From positions 1 through 7,543 of the forward strand of contig JAUSIF010000375.1 in the NCBI GenBank assembly GCA_030648135.1: a stretch of DNA of 7,543 nucleotides. Direction: 5' to 3'. The DNA is from Xanthobacteraceae bacterium (lineage in GTDB: Bacteria; Pseudomonadota; Alphaproteobacteria; Rhizobiales; Xanthobacteraceae). Position 1 is the first letter of the stretch. Each line of letters starts with the position of its first letter. Both the position numbers and the translations under genes were made by a program. Below are positions 1 through 6,339 of the stretch, piece by piece. The notes under the pieces are model-generated. The model saw only the letters and a list, made by a program, of their open reading frames with translations. It made no database searches and was not told where the DNA came from.

Positions 1-948
1 TCACCGGAAAGCCGGCATCGGAAAAAGCCACGGCAATTCCCGATCCCATGGTGCCGGCGCCGATCACCGCAACATGCTTGATCTCGCGCGGCCGCGCTCC
101 CGCGAGTCCGGGAATTTTGCGGGCCTCGCGTTCCGCGAAGAACAAATGACGCAGCGCTTTAGCTTCGTCGCTCTCGCGCAAGCGCAGGAATGCCGCGCGC
201 TCCTGTTGCAGCGCCTGCTGGAATGGAAGTCTAGCGCCCTGACGGATCACGTCGATCGCGACGCCGATCGCCTGTCCTTTCGCGCGCTTCTGCGCGGACG
301 CTATTGCCGCCTCGATCGCGCTCGATTCGGAAACCGGCGCTTTCGCTTCGGAAAGCCGCCGCTTGCGCAGAGTGCGCGCAACGCGGATGGCTTCGCCGAC
401 GAGATCGGCTCCGGCGATCCGGTCGATCAGCCCGAGCGCCAGCGCATCCTTCGCCTTTATAATTCTTGCTTGCGCGATCAGCTCGATCGCCTTGGCGATA
501 CCGACGAGACGCGGCAGGCGCTGGGTCCCGCCCGCGCCCGGAATGATTCCCAGTCTGGTCTCGGGAAGCCCCACGCTTGCTTCGGGCTCGGCGATGCGAA
601 AGTCGCAGGCGAGCGCCAATTCGTAGCCGCCGCCGAGCGCGGCACCCCGCACCGCGGCGACGATCGGCTGCGCGCACGATTCCATGGCGGCGATCACATC
701 GGGCAGCGACGGCGCGATCGGCGGCAGCGACATTTCCAGAGGTCGGCGCCGGCGATGAAGTCGCGTCCCGCGCCGGCCACCACGATGGCGGCGACCTCGG
801 GATCGGCCGCGAGTTGTCGAAAGGCGTCGAGCAAACCCAGCCGGACCGCCTGCGAAAGCGCGTTGACCGGCGGGTTGTCGATGATGACGAGTGCGACGCT
901 ATCTTTGCGAGTAATAGCGACTGGACTTTGATTGGCGGGTTTTGCCAT
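1..948 (-). pseudogene. FadB/FadJ-type enoyl-CoA hydratase / 3-hydroxyacyl-CoA dehydrogenase, N-terminal part, frameshifted and cut by the window edge
   Basis: Fatty-acid beta-oxidation enzyme: hydration of enoyl-CoA by an N-terminal crotonase domain, then NAD-dependent oxidation of 3-hydroxyacyl-CoA. From the ATG at 948 the frame reads a crotonase N-terminus (IDNPPVNALS, then the oxyanion-hole stretch FIAGADL), then leaves frame at about 737/738 and stops at 694. In the next frame the protein continues unbroken from 733 to the left edge. That part has GGGYELALACDF with the first catalytic Glu, LPETRLGIIPGAGGTQRL with the second, and near the edge the Rossmann motif VAVIGAGTMGSGIA. Both halves together match the family in order, so one base has been lost. 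Read unrepaired, the product is about 85 residues and useless; the ATG at 733 could restart a headless fragment. ATGs at 960 and 978 are alternative starts; none has a clear Shine-Dalgarno. The gene lies downstream of fecR, 205 bp away. The deletion may be real or a sequencing error. Confidence 0.85.
731..742 (-). other. Single-base deletion (frameshift) in the FadB-like gene
   Basis: Read on the minus strand the site is GCC GAC CTC TGG AAA TGT in the upstream frame. The downstream conserved frame is GAA ATG TCG CTG. Restoring one base (CTC TCG GAA ATG) gives the usual crotonase sequence AGADLSEM. No canonical slippery heptamer for programmed -1 shifting is present, so a lost base is the simplest reading. 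Confidence 0.8.
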
Positions 949-1037
949 AGAGCGGAACATTCGCGTTGCGCCCGCCATTCGGGCGATGGATCAGACGCAC
1001 GCCGTCCCTGACCGTTATATGCCAAGTGAAACCGACC

Positions 1038-1054
1038 GGCGCCAGAATGGCGTC
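1038..1054. repeat. Imperfect hairpin in the fecR to FadB-like intergenic gap
   Basis: GGCGCCA and TGGCGTC pair at 6 of 7 positions around a 3-base loop, in the 205-bp gap between the end of fecR (1154) and the FadB-like start (948). It could stop fecR transcription on the minus strand, but no T tract follows in that direction. A TATAAC element at 1019-1014 (minus) lies nearer the FadB-like start and could be a -10 box, though no good -35 accompanies it. Confidence 0.25.
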
Positions 1055-1153
1055 TTAATTGAATCGGCAAGCCACAAGGATTGGAATCGTGATTGCAGGC
1101 GGATCTGTGCGGAACTTACTGCTTTTTCCCGGAAATCTGCCCGTCAATGTCAG

Positions 1154-1879
1154 TCAGTCATTCTGCGACTGGGGCGGGGGCGGGCCACCCCTGGCATTCA
1201 ACTGATCCAGGAGATCGATCTTTCCGTCCGGAATATCGATCTGGCCCAGGAAATCGACCGACAGCTCGGCGAGATGCCCGCTCCAGGGCGAGTTGAATGG
1301 ACCTTGAATTCCGTTGAGGGTCAAGATTAGCATCTGGCCCGCATTGAGGTTGAAGGTCTGCCCGTGATAACTGGCGGTGCCGGAATGCTCGACCCAAATC
1401 AGATAGACCACCGGTTGGCCGTTCGCGGCGTGGGTGACGTAAACTTGAAAGATTGAGCCGCGCACGCCGACAGTCGCGACCGGGGTCTTGATCTGATAGC
1501 TGCTCGATTTTTGCGACCCCGAGATGAAACGGAACGCGCCGCGGCTGGCATTGATCGCGACACTGCCGGCTCCGCGATTTGGATCGAATACGAAGCGATC
1601 GAGCGTGACTTCCGACTTCGGGCCTATGCTGAGACTGGTCTGGTCCAGAAACAAGAGCTGCGCGGTGCTGGCATCTCCGGTCCGCACCACCTCGCTCGTG
1701 AAAATCTCGCTGCCGGCGGACAATTGCCGCGTGCCGCCGCCGACGCTTCCTTCCACTCGATTTTTCACGGCCGAGGCGACGCCGATCTTCGAGGCGGCGA
1801 GCGATGGCTCCGCATGGAGAGCGAAAGCTGCCGCGAGCAGGAGCGATAATGCCGTCAAGAACCAGCGATTGATGCGCAT
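1154..1879 (-). CDS. Secreted FecR-domain protein
   Basis: 241-residue periplasmic protein. Residues 1-29 form a Sec signal peptide (MRINRW, a hydrophobic run, cleavage probably after SLAA). The FecR domain follows at about 55-150: EIFTSEVVRTGDASTAQLLF, a LSIGPKSEVTLDRF strand, SRGAFRFISG and the typical IKTPVATVGVRGSIF. The C-terminus is a flexible proline stretch (GGPPPPQ). Classical FecR is an inner-membrane anti-sigma regulator of iron-siderophore uptake. This protein lacks the cytoplasmic anti-sigma segment and no ECF sigma gene is adjacent, so it is better described as a stand-alone secreted FecR-domain protein, perhaps a scaffold or ligand for envelope sensing. I chose the ATG at 1879 because the signal peptide begins there and a GTGGG lies 9 nt upstream. 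The ATG at 1900 would add seven residues. It is divergent from the TPR/barrel gene. Family assignment is firm; function is unknown. Confidence 0.88.
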   Translation of the reverse strand: MRINRWFLTALSLLLAAAFALHAEPSLAASKIGVASAVKNRVEGSVGGGTRQLSAGSEIFTSEVVRTGDASTAQLLFLDQTSLSIGPKSEVTLDRFVFDPNRGAGSVAINASRGAFRFISGSQKSSSYQIKTPVATVGVRGSIFQVYVTHAANGQPVVYLIWVEHSGTASYHGQTFNLNAGQMLILTLNGIQGPFNSPWSGHLAELSVDFLGQIDIPDGKIDLLDQLNARGGPPPPQSQND

Positions 1880-1912
1880 GTGCGATATCCCACTTAACAT
1901 CCTACGTGAACT

Positions 1913-1924
1913 CTAGCGCGCTAG
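1913..1924. repeat. 12-bp perfect palindrome upstream of fecR
   Basis: CTAGCGCGCTAG is its own reverse complement. It ends 34 bp upstream of the chosen fecR ATG, where an operator or 5' leader element could lie. No regulator is recognised for it. Confidence 0.5.
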
Positions 1925-2126
1925 CCTGACTGCCCCTTCTTACGCCCCGCACAATTCTACTTTCATATGGCATTTATACCACGATACCGGCGATTGCTAT
2001 CGGGCGCGCTCCTGGAGAGGGTTTTGCGCGGGAATCCATAGAAAATCGGTCGAAATGCGACCTGCTCGAACCCGCTTCCGTTGACGTGATGGAACTTTCC
2101 ATAAAGTAACTCCTTGTCCCGGCTGG

Positions 2127-2155
2127 TTTTCCAGGGCCTGGAAATCATCTATATT
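2127..2155 (+). promoter_or_regulatory. Possible promoter of the TPR/barrel gene
   Basis: A weak -35 (TTTTCC, 2127-2132) and a TATATT -10 (2150-2155) are 17 bp apart, about 50 bp before the ATG at 2207. The -35 and spacer overlap the palindrome at 2128-2144, so a protein bound there would block transcription. The -35 match is poor and the call rests on the -10 and position. Confidence 0.3.
2128..2144. repeat. 17-bp operator-like palindrome (8-bp arms, 1-bp centre)
   Basis: TTTCCAGG, one G, then CCTGGAAA: both arms are exact reverse complements. It lies 63 bp upstream of the TPR/barrel start and overlaps the possible promoter there. Size and symmetry fit a dimeric repressor or activator site. 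As RNA it could form an 8-bp stem only with strain, since the centre is a single base. Confidence 0.5.
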
Positions 2156-2191
2156 TCTGATCCGTCGGATGGCCGATTCAGTTCAGTTAGC

Positions 2192-2198
2192 GGGAAGG
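2192..2198 (+). promoter_or_regulatory. Ribosome binding site that fixes the start at 2207
   Basis: GGGAAGG sits 8 nt before the ATG at 2207. The frame is open further up to an ATG at 2114, but that would put 31 non-hydrophobic residues before the signal peptide, so 2207 is the better start. Confidence 0.7.
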
Positions 2199-2206
2199 CG
2201 AGATCG

Positions 2207-3391
2207 ATGAGAGCTGCCAGGCTCGTCCAGCTCATCATGGTTGCGCTGTTGTTGTCGCTGCTCCCGGCCACCGCCGGCGCGAGCGACATGCCACGTCTCG
2301 ACGAGTCGATGCATCGCGGCGCGAACAACCTGGCGCGTCTCTATGCCCAGATTCTGAGAGACCCGACCAATACCGAGCTGAATCTCCAATATGGCCAACT
2401 GGCGGAAGAGCTGGGCGAGCCGCGCAAGGCGTTGGCGGCTTACGAGCGCATTCTCGCCAATGACCCCGACAATCACGAAGCGCAGCAGGCACTCATGCGC
2501 GTCCGCCGCAAGATACAGCCGAACACCACACAGATTATCGTCGAGTTCGGCACGGCATGGGAATCGAACCCGCGCCGTGTATCCTTTGGCGAGCGCGGGG
2601 ATTGGGAGGCGCTCGCGCGCATGACCCTAAAAGACGAGCGCGCGCTCGGCAGCCTGCGCTGGCGCACGATCGGTACGTTGATCGGGAATATTTATCGGCG
2701 CAATGGCGATCTCAGCTACGGCTATGCCGGCGGATACATGGGACCCGTGATCGACCTCAATCCGAATTTGAGGGTTCATGCGGCCCTCGGCGGCGGAGTC
2801 TCTTATTTCGACCATCGGCGGCTCTACAGCGAAGCAATCACAAACCTCACCTTCGAATCTTTCATGTGGAGCGCGATCCAGACTGTACGTATACGCAGCG
2901 GCTATCGCAGCTACGATGATTTCTTCCCGTCCGATCACGGCTTCTATACGGACGTTATCGGAAAATTTTCATTCCCAAAGGTGCTCGCATCCGACGACGT
3001 ATTCATTATATCTCCGTGGTTTCGCTGGAGCGGAATCAGCGGAACCGGATTCTCGCTGATCAACCCATTCGAGGAAGTTCAGGCGGGCAAGTATCAGGAG
3101 TATGGCGGCAAACTGGAATATTATAAAAGGATGCTTGAGTGGCTGACCCTCGGCGCGAACGTTTCGTTCAGCCAGAGAAATTATGCATCGAGTCAGGACA
3201 TACTCACGCTCATGACCATTCACCGTAAAGATCTGCTCTTCTCGCCCGGGGCGACCACCATCTTCCACCGTTTCGCCGGCTTTAACACCGATCTTCGCAT
3301 CGATTATCGCTATGAACACAACGATTCAAGTGAAGCATTCAAGGACTATATCAATCACGTAGGAACGATAGCGGCCACGGTTCGATTCTGA
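2207..3391 (+). CDS. Secreted TPR-containing outer-membrane beta-barrel protein
   Basis: 394-residue envelope protein. Residues 1-25 are a signal peptide with likely cleavage after ATAGA. Residues about 36-102 are helical with one clear tetratricopeptide repeat (LNLQYGQLAEELGEPRKALAAYERILANDP, 58-87). From about 108 the sequence alternates aromatic and polar residues in amphipathic strands (for example YGYAGGYMG at 171-179 and WFRWSGISGTGFSL at 271-284). It ends TIAATVRF; the terminal Phe is typical of barrels assembled by the BAM machinery. The layout of a periplasmic TPR followed by a barrel resembles SLAM/DUF560 or YaiO-type proteins, but I cannot assign it to either. The TPR part probably binds a periplasmic partner, and the divergent FecR protein is the nearest candidate. 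The barrel half appears richer in A/T than the flanking enzymes, which may reflect transfer or relaxed codon use. Confidence 0.82.
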   Translation: MRAARLVQLIMVALLLSLLPATAGASDMPRLDESMHRGANNLARLYAQILRDPTNTELNLQYGQLAEELGEPRKALAAYERILANDPDNHEAQQALMRVRRKIQPNTTQIIVEFGTAWESNPRRVSFGERGDWEALARMTLKDERALGSLRWRTIGTLIGNIYRRNGDLSYGYAGGYMGPVIDLNPNLRVHAALGGGVSYFDHRRLYSEAITNLTFESFMWSAIQTVRIRSGYRSYDDFFPSDHGFYTDVIGKFSFPKVLASDDVFIISPWFRWSGISGTGFSLINPFEEVQAGKYQEYGGKLEYYKRMLEWLTLGANVSFSQRNYASSQDILTLMTIHRKDLLFSPGATTIFHRFAGFNTDLRIDYRYEHNDSSEAFKDYINHVGTIAATVRF

Positions 3392-3433
3392 AATCGGTTT
3401 TGTCTACGCGCGAGTGTTGGCGCTTCCGACCAT

Positions 3434-3450
3434 GCAATATTTTTTATTGC
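3434..3450. terminator. AT-rich hairpin between converging genes
   Basis: GCAATA and TATTGC form a perfect 6-bp stem around five T bases, in the 68-bp gap where the TPR/barrel gene and the DUF3307 gene converge. Position suits a bidirectional terminator, but the stem is weak and no U tract follows on either strand. Confidence 0.3.
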
Positions 3451-3459
3451 GTCCGCCGT

Positions 3460-3852
3460 TTACAAACCGGTCCCGATCGCGAGCGCGGCGGCGATCGCGA
3501 GATAGGTGAATTGATGCAAGACCTGGTCGGCTCCGAACGTCCACCAGAATTCGGATTGCGGGAATACCCATTGTTGGCGTCTGACGGTCTGCTCTTTCAG
3601 CCAATCGATGTGATAATGCGCGGCAAATTCACCGGCGACGATGGCAGCGCCGAGCATCACCGACGGTCTGATCACCAAGAACGCGACCATGCTGCTGATG
3701 CTGTGCAGTCCGGCATGGATCAGGCCCCCCGGGTGCCCATAGATTCCTTTGTTGAGAAACTGATACGGCCGCTGCAATACAAAATCACATAGGAAATGCT
3801 TGACCTGCAGAATCGCCAGCACAATCAAGATCAGCTGAATGTGTTTGTTCAC
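3460..3852 (-). CDS. DUF3307 family integral membrane protein
   Basis: 130-residue membrane protein of unknown function, matching the DUF3307 pattern. Hydrophobic helices lie at about 5-24, 46-64, 66-80 and 108-127. Charged and histidine residues lie in or beside them: KHFLCDF (18-24), H46, H50, E75, H79, HIDW (81-84), and GADQVLHQ (107-114) with D109 and H113. Such buried His/Asp/Glu residues suggest metal or proton chemistry, but that is inference. It starts with GTG; AAAGGCGG just upstream is a good ribosome binding site, and no ATG near it gives a better N-terminus. It lies 72 bp downstream of the cyclase on the same strand with no clear terminator between, so co-transcription is likely. 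Length is about that of the whole family, so it is complete. Confidence 0.85.
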   Translation of the reverse strand: MNKHIQLILIVLAILQVKHFLCDFVLQRPYQFLNKGIYGHPGGLIHAGLHSISSMVAFLVIRPSVMLGAAIVAGEFAAHYHIDWLKEQTVRRQQWVFPQSEFWWTFGADQVLHQFTYLAIAAALAIGTGL

Positions 3853-3855
3853 GGC

Positions 3856-3870
3856 ATCCGCCTTTCGGAT
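3856..3870 (-). promoter_or_regulatory. Ribosome binding site within a small hairpin before the DUF3307 GTG start
   Basis: On the minus strand ATCCG AAAGG CGGAT forms a 5-bp stem with the Shine-Dalgarno core AAAGG in the loop, ending 3 nt before the GTG at 3852. The loop exposes the site, but a ribosome must open the stem, so it could tune translation relative to the cyclase. Confidence 0.35.
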
Positions 3871-3924
3871 CTTCCATCGGTTCTCTGGTGTATTCGGTTC
3901 ACATTTCCCGTTCGCATCCGGAAA

Positions 3925-6141
3925 CTATTTTTCGTGCGCCGTGAACGCGCCATCCCAGTCCTTCGGCGGCGGCGCGTCGCGATAAGCGGCGATGCGTGAG
4001 GAGAATACCGAATAATAAGGCTCCAGCCCAGCAATGCCGATGCTGCGGCATTCCGCGACGGCGGCTTCCGCTGTGTCCCATTGTTGTCCGCGAAACGCGG
4101 CTAGAAACCGGCCGTGCGACGATTGCAACCTGCTGATGCGGCCTTCTTCCTCGTCCAAGAGCTTGCAGAACGTATAGATCGGCGTCGGTTTTCCGCGTCC
4201 TTTCACCCGGACGAGATCGAGCTCGAGCGCGGGGAAGCCGGGTGATTCCCTGACCGTGCGCTCCCCCAAGATCGCGGTAAGCCCGTAGAACTTGGAGAGT
4301 CCCTCGAACCGGGATGCGACGTTCACCTCGTCGCCGATCGCCGAATAATCGAACCGCTGGGTCGAGCCGAGATTGCCGACGCAGCAATTGCCGGTATTGA
4401 TGCCGATCCCGATACGGACCTGCTCGAACGCACGCCCGCTTGCCTTCGCCTCTTCCTGCCAGCGTCGATTCAATTCCCCCATCCCGGCGGCCATGTCGAG
4501 CGCGGAACGACATGCTTGCACCGCGTGATCCGGCTCGTCGAGCGGCGCGTTCCAGAACGCCATGATGGCGTCGCCCATGTATTTGTCGATCGTTCCCCGA
4601 TGTTGAAGAATGATCTCGCTTAGCGGCGTGAGCAGCTCGTTGATGAAATGGGTGAGTTCGCTCGCGCTCAACCGCTCCGAGATCGTCGTGAAGTTCCTCA
4701 CGTCGCAAAACAACAAGGTAAGCTCGCGCACTTCGCCGCCGAGTTCCAGTTTTTCGGGATTGGCGAGCAACTCGTTGACCACCGCGGGAGCGACGTAGCG
4801 GCTGAATGCGCCCCTGATCTCGGCGCGCTGAACCTCGATCCGCCGGTAGACATAGAAGGTCGCGGCCGCCACCAAACAGAGCAGCGCCAGCGCCGGATAA
4901 ATCGGATCCAGCAACAACCCCCCGTAATCGTAGGCCAGCCAACCTCCGGCAAACAGGCTCTCGATCGCAAACAGCCCCAGCAACGCCGCAGTCCTCGCTG
5001 AAACCTTGACCAGTACGAAGGCGAGCAAGACGCCGAAGACGACGATGATGAATTCCTCGAGCGCGAGTGCATAATCCGGCCTGGTCAAGGACCGCCCCGA
5101 CAGGATGTGCTCGATCGCCTGGACGTGGACCTCGACTCCCGGCAGGGCCGCATCGAGCGGGGTGGCCCTGAGATCGAGCAGGCCCGCTGCGCTGGTGCCG
5201 ATGAAGATGATTCTTCCGGAGATTTCCTCCGGCGCGACTTCGCCCGCGAGTAACTTCCAGGCCGGAATGAAAGTATCCGGCCTCGTTTTTCGAAATTTCA
5301 GCCAGATCCCGCCGTCCGCATCGGTCGGGATTTCCAGCCCGCCGATCCGGATGTGGTTGAGCCCGGAGCTCCTTCCGAATGCGGTCTCCCCGCTTGCGTT
5401 CGATGCCTTGAGCACATACGTCGTGGCACCCTGTGCGACCCGAAGCGCTTCGGCGAACACCGACGGCACCAAGGTATCGCCGGCGCGGTAGACGAGCGCC
5501 ACCCGCCGCACCACCTGATCGCGGTCGGGAACCCAGTTGATGGAACCTATTCCCGAGGCGGCCTGTTCGAGCATTTCGAGATTGCCCGCCCCCGAGCTGA
5601 AGCCGGCCACGAACGGCCGCGGGTCGTCGCCGGCAATCGCAAAGCCCGCCTTCCGCTTGGAGGAGAACGGTACGGCATCGTTGGCAAGCGCGACCGCGAG
5701 AACGCTCGGGGTTTTCTTGAGCGCGGCAGCAAACTGTTCGTCGTTGGTCAATCTCCCGGCGATCGCTTGAGAGAGAATGACCTTCTGATCGTCCGGAAGG
5801 TACTTTGCGACCTGTTCGAGCGAGGTGCGGTCGGGTTCGGAGAATTGCATGTCGAAGGCAATGGCCGCCGCACCCGAGGCGCCGAGTTTGCTCACCAGAT
5901 CCGCGATCATCGTTCTCGGCCACGGCCATTGACCGATGGTAGCGAGCGATTTTTCGTCGATATCGACGATGCGCACCGGCAAATTGGGGTCGTAAGTCTG
6001 CGGGGCGAGGCGTTGGTAGATGTCGAAGGCGATCAGGCGGAGGCTCTGGACCACGAACGGATCGATGTAACGGATGAATATCGCGGCGGCGAGAATGCCG
6101 CCGACCAGAAGAACGTAAAAACGGCCAGCACGGACAACCAT
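3925..6141 (-). CDS. CHASE2-sensor class III adenylate/guanylate cyclase
   Basis: 738-residue inner-membrane receptor that should make cAMP (or cGMP) from the nucleotide triphosphate. An N-terminal membrane helix (about 8-26) leads to a periplasmic CHASE2 domain (about 30-350; VRIVDIDEKSLATIGQWPWP at 56-75, IIFIGTSAAGLLDLRATPLD at 311-330). Three helices follow at about 361-380, 385-402 and 412-431, then a short linker and the cyclase domain (about 470-660). Metal-binding Asp are D480 (LLFCDVRNFT) and D524 (YMGDAIMAFW). K520 is the purine-selecting Lys, and N607 and R611 are the transition-state pair (GDEVNVASR). The second purine-selecting position is S600 (FDYSAIGDEVN), where Thr or Asp is usual. 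A helical tail (661-738) ends PPPKDWDGAF, a pattern I recall from related CHASE2 cyclases. The ATG at 6141 has AGGGGG 7 nt upstream. It precedes DUF3307 and is divergent from the cyclic-nucleotide-binding protein. Confidence 0.95.
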   Translation of the reverse strand: MVVRAGRFYVLLVGGILAAAIFIRYIDPFVVQSLRLIAFDIYQRLAPQTYDPNLPVRIVDIDEKSLATIGQWPWPRTMIADLVSKLGASGAAAIAFDMQFSEPDRTSLEQVAKYLPDDQKVILSQAIAGRLTNDEQFAAALKKTPSVLAVALANDAVPFSSKRKAGFAIAGDDPRPFVAGFSSGAGNLEMLEQAASGIGSINWVPDRDQVVRRVALVYRAGDTLVPSVFAEALRVAQGATTYVLKASNASGETAFGRSSGLNHIRIGGLEIPTDADGGIWLKFRKTRPDTFIPAWKLLAGEVAPEEISGRIIFIGTSAAGLLDLRATPLDAALPGVEVHVQAIEHILSGRSLTRPDYALALEEFIIVVFGVLLAFVLVKVSARTAALLGLFAIESLFAGGWLAYDYGGLLLDPIYPALALLCLVAAATFYVYRRIEVQRAEIRGAFSRYVAPAVVNELLANPEKLELGGEVRELTLLFCDVRNFTTISERLSASELTHFINELLTPLSEIILQHRGTIDKYMGDAIMAFWNAPLDEPDHAVQACRSALDMAAGMGELNRRWQEEAKASGRAFEQVRIGIGINTGNCCVGNLGSTQRFDYSAIGDEVNVASRFEGLSKFYGLTAILGERTVRESPGFPALELDLVRVKGRGKPTPIYTFCKLLDEEEGRISRLQSSHGRFLAAFRGQQWDTAEAAVAECRSIGIAGLEPYYSVFSSRIAAYRDAPPPKDWDGAFTAHEK

Positions 6142-6178
6142 CGACCCGCCCCCTATCGGACGACGTACTCAGCGGTCG

Positions 6179-6206
6179 AAGATACTTGTCCCTGCAGCAA
6201 CGGCAA
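6179..6206 (-). promoter_or_regulatory. Possible promoter of the cyclase gene
   Basis: On the minus strand TTGCCG (6206-6201) and TATCTT (6184-6179) are 16 bp apart, each matching 4 of 6 consensus bases, and the -10 lies 37 bp upstream of the cyclase ATG. The 198-bp divergent region has no better candidate on this strand. No clear CRP-type half-site pair was found in it by eye. Confidence 0.35.
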
Positions 6207-6329
6207 GGCTCCCCGGCACGCATGAAATATGGCAGGTTCGAAGGGCCGGGACGATGTTCCGCCTGTTGTGATTCGGATAGAAAGTGCGGGAGATCGATCG
6301 CTGCCCAAGCATTCGCACGGCCGCGGCAT

Positions 6330-6334
6330 GGAGG
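6330..6334 (+). promoter_or_regulatory. Ribosome binding site that fixes the start at 6340
   Basis: GGAGG lies 5 nt before the ATG at 6340. The frame is open back to an ATG at 6229, but the added residues are polar and unlike the rest of the protein. The ATGs at 6328 (just before the site) and 6346 (11 nt away) fit less well. Confidence 0.65.
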
Positions 6335-6339
6335 ACGAA

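Larger units (their letters stand above)
1880..2206. other. Divergent intergenic region between fecR and the TPR/barrel gene
   Basis: 327 bp without a convincing gene; the open frames that cross it have no recognisable protein content. It must hold both divergent promoters. It contains a 12-bp perfect palindrome at 1913-1924, close to fecR, and a 17-bp one at 2128-2144, close to the barrel gene. A TTGACG at 2081-2086 has only a poor -10 (TAAAGT, spacer 15) downstream. A GGAAC at 2091-2095 resembles the -35 of alphaproteobacterial EcfG promoters, but no CGTT sits at the required distance. Confidence 0.6.

Noticed and set aside
731..742. Programmed ribosomal frameshift in the FadB-like gene
   Set aside because: The site lacks a slippery heptamer and this enzyme family is not known to use frameshifting; a lost base is simpler.
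74..931. Long plus-strand open frame of 285 codons opposite the FadB-like gene
   Set aside because: The minus strand encodes clear crotonase and Rossmann motifs through the same bases; the plus-strand product is low-complexity and Arg-rich.
231..1070. Long minus-strand open frame of 279 codons
   Set aside because: It is Arg/Ser-rich, has no recognisable motif and overlaps the two conserved frames of the FadB-like gene; it is a high-GC shadow.
1154..1879. FecR as an anti-sigma regulator of iron uptake
   Set aside because: No ECF sigma gene or TonB receptor lies nearby and the protein has a cleavable-type signal peptide instead of a cytoplasmic anti-sigma segment.
2091..2116. EcfG-type general-stress promoter (GGAAC -35)
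   Set aside because: No CGTT-like -10 is found 16-17 bp downstream.
1963..2148. 61-codon minus-strand frame in the fecR/barrel intergenic region
   Set aside because: No motif, no ribosome binding site, and it crosses the palindrome and likely promoter.
3899..6223. Minus-strand open frame of 774 codons covering the cyclase
   Set aside because: It is a different frame from the CHASE2 cyclase, very Arg-rich, with no domain content.
5353..6225. Plus-strand open frame of 290 codons antisense to the CHASE2 domain
   Set aside because: Composition is that of an antisense shadow and the opposite strand carries a clear CHASE2 domain.
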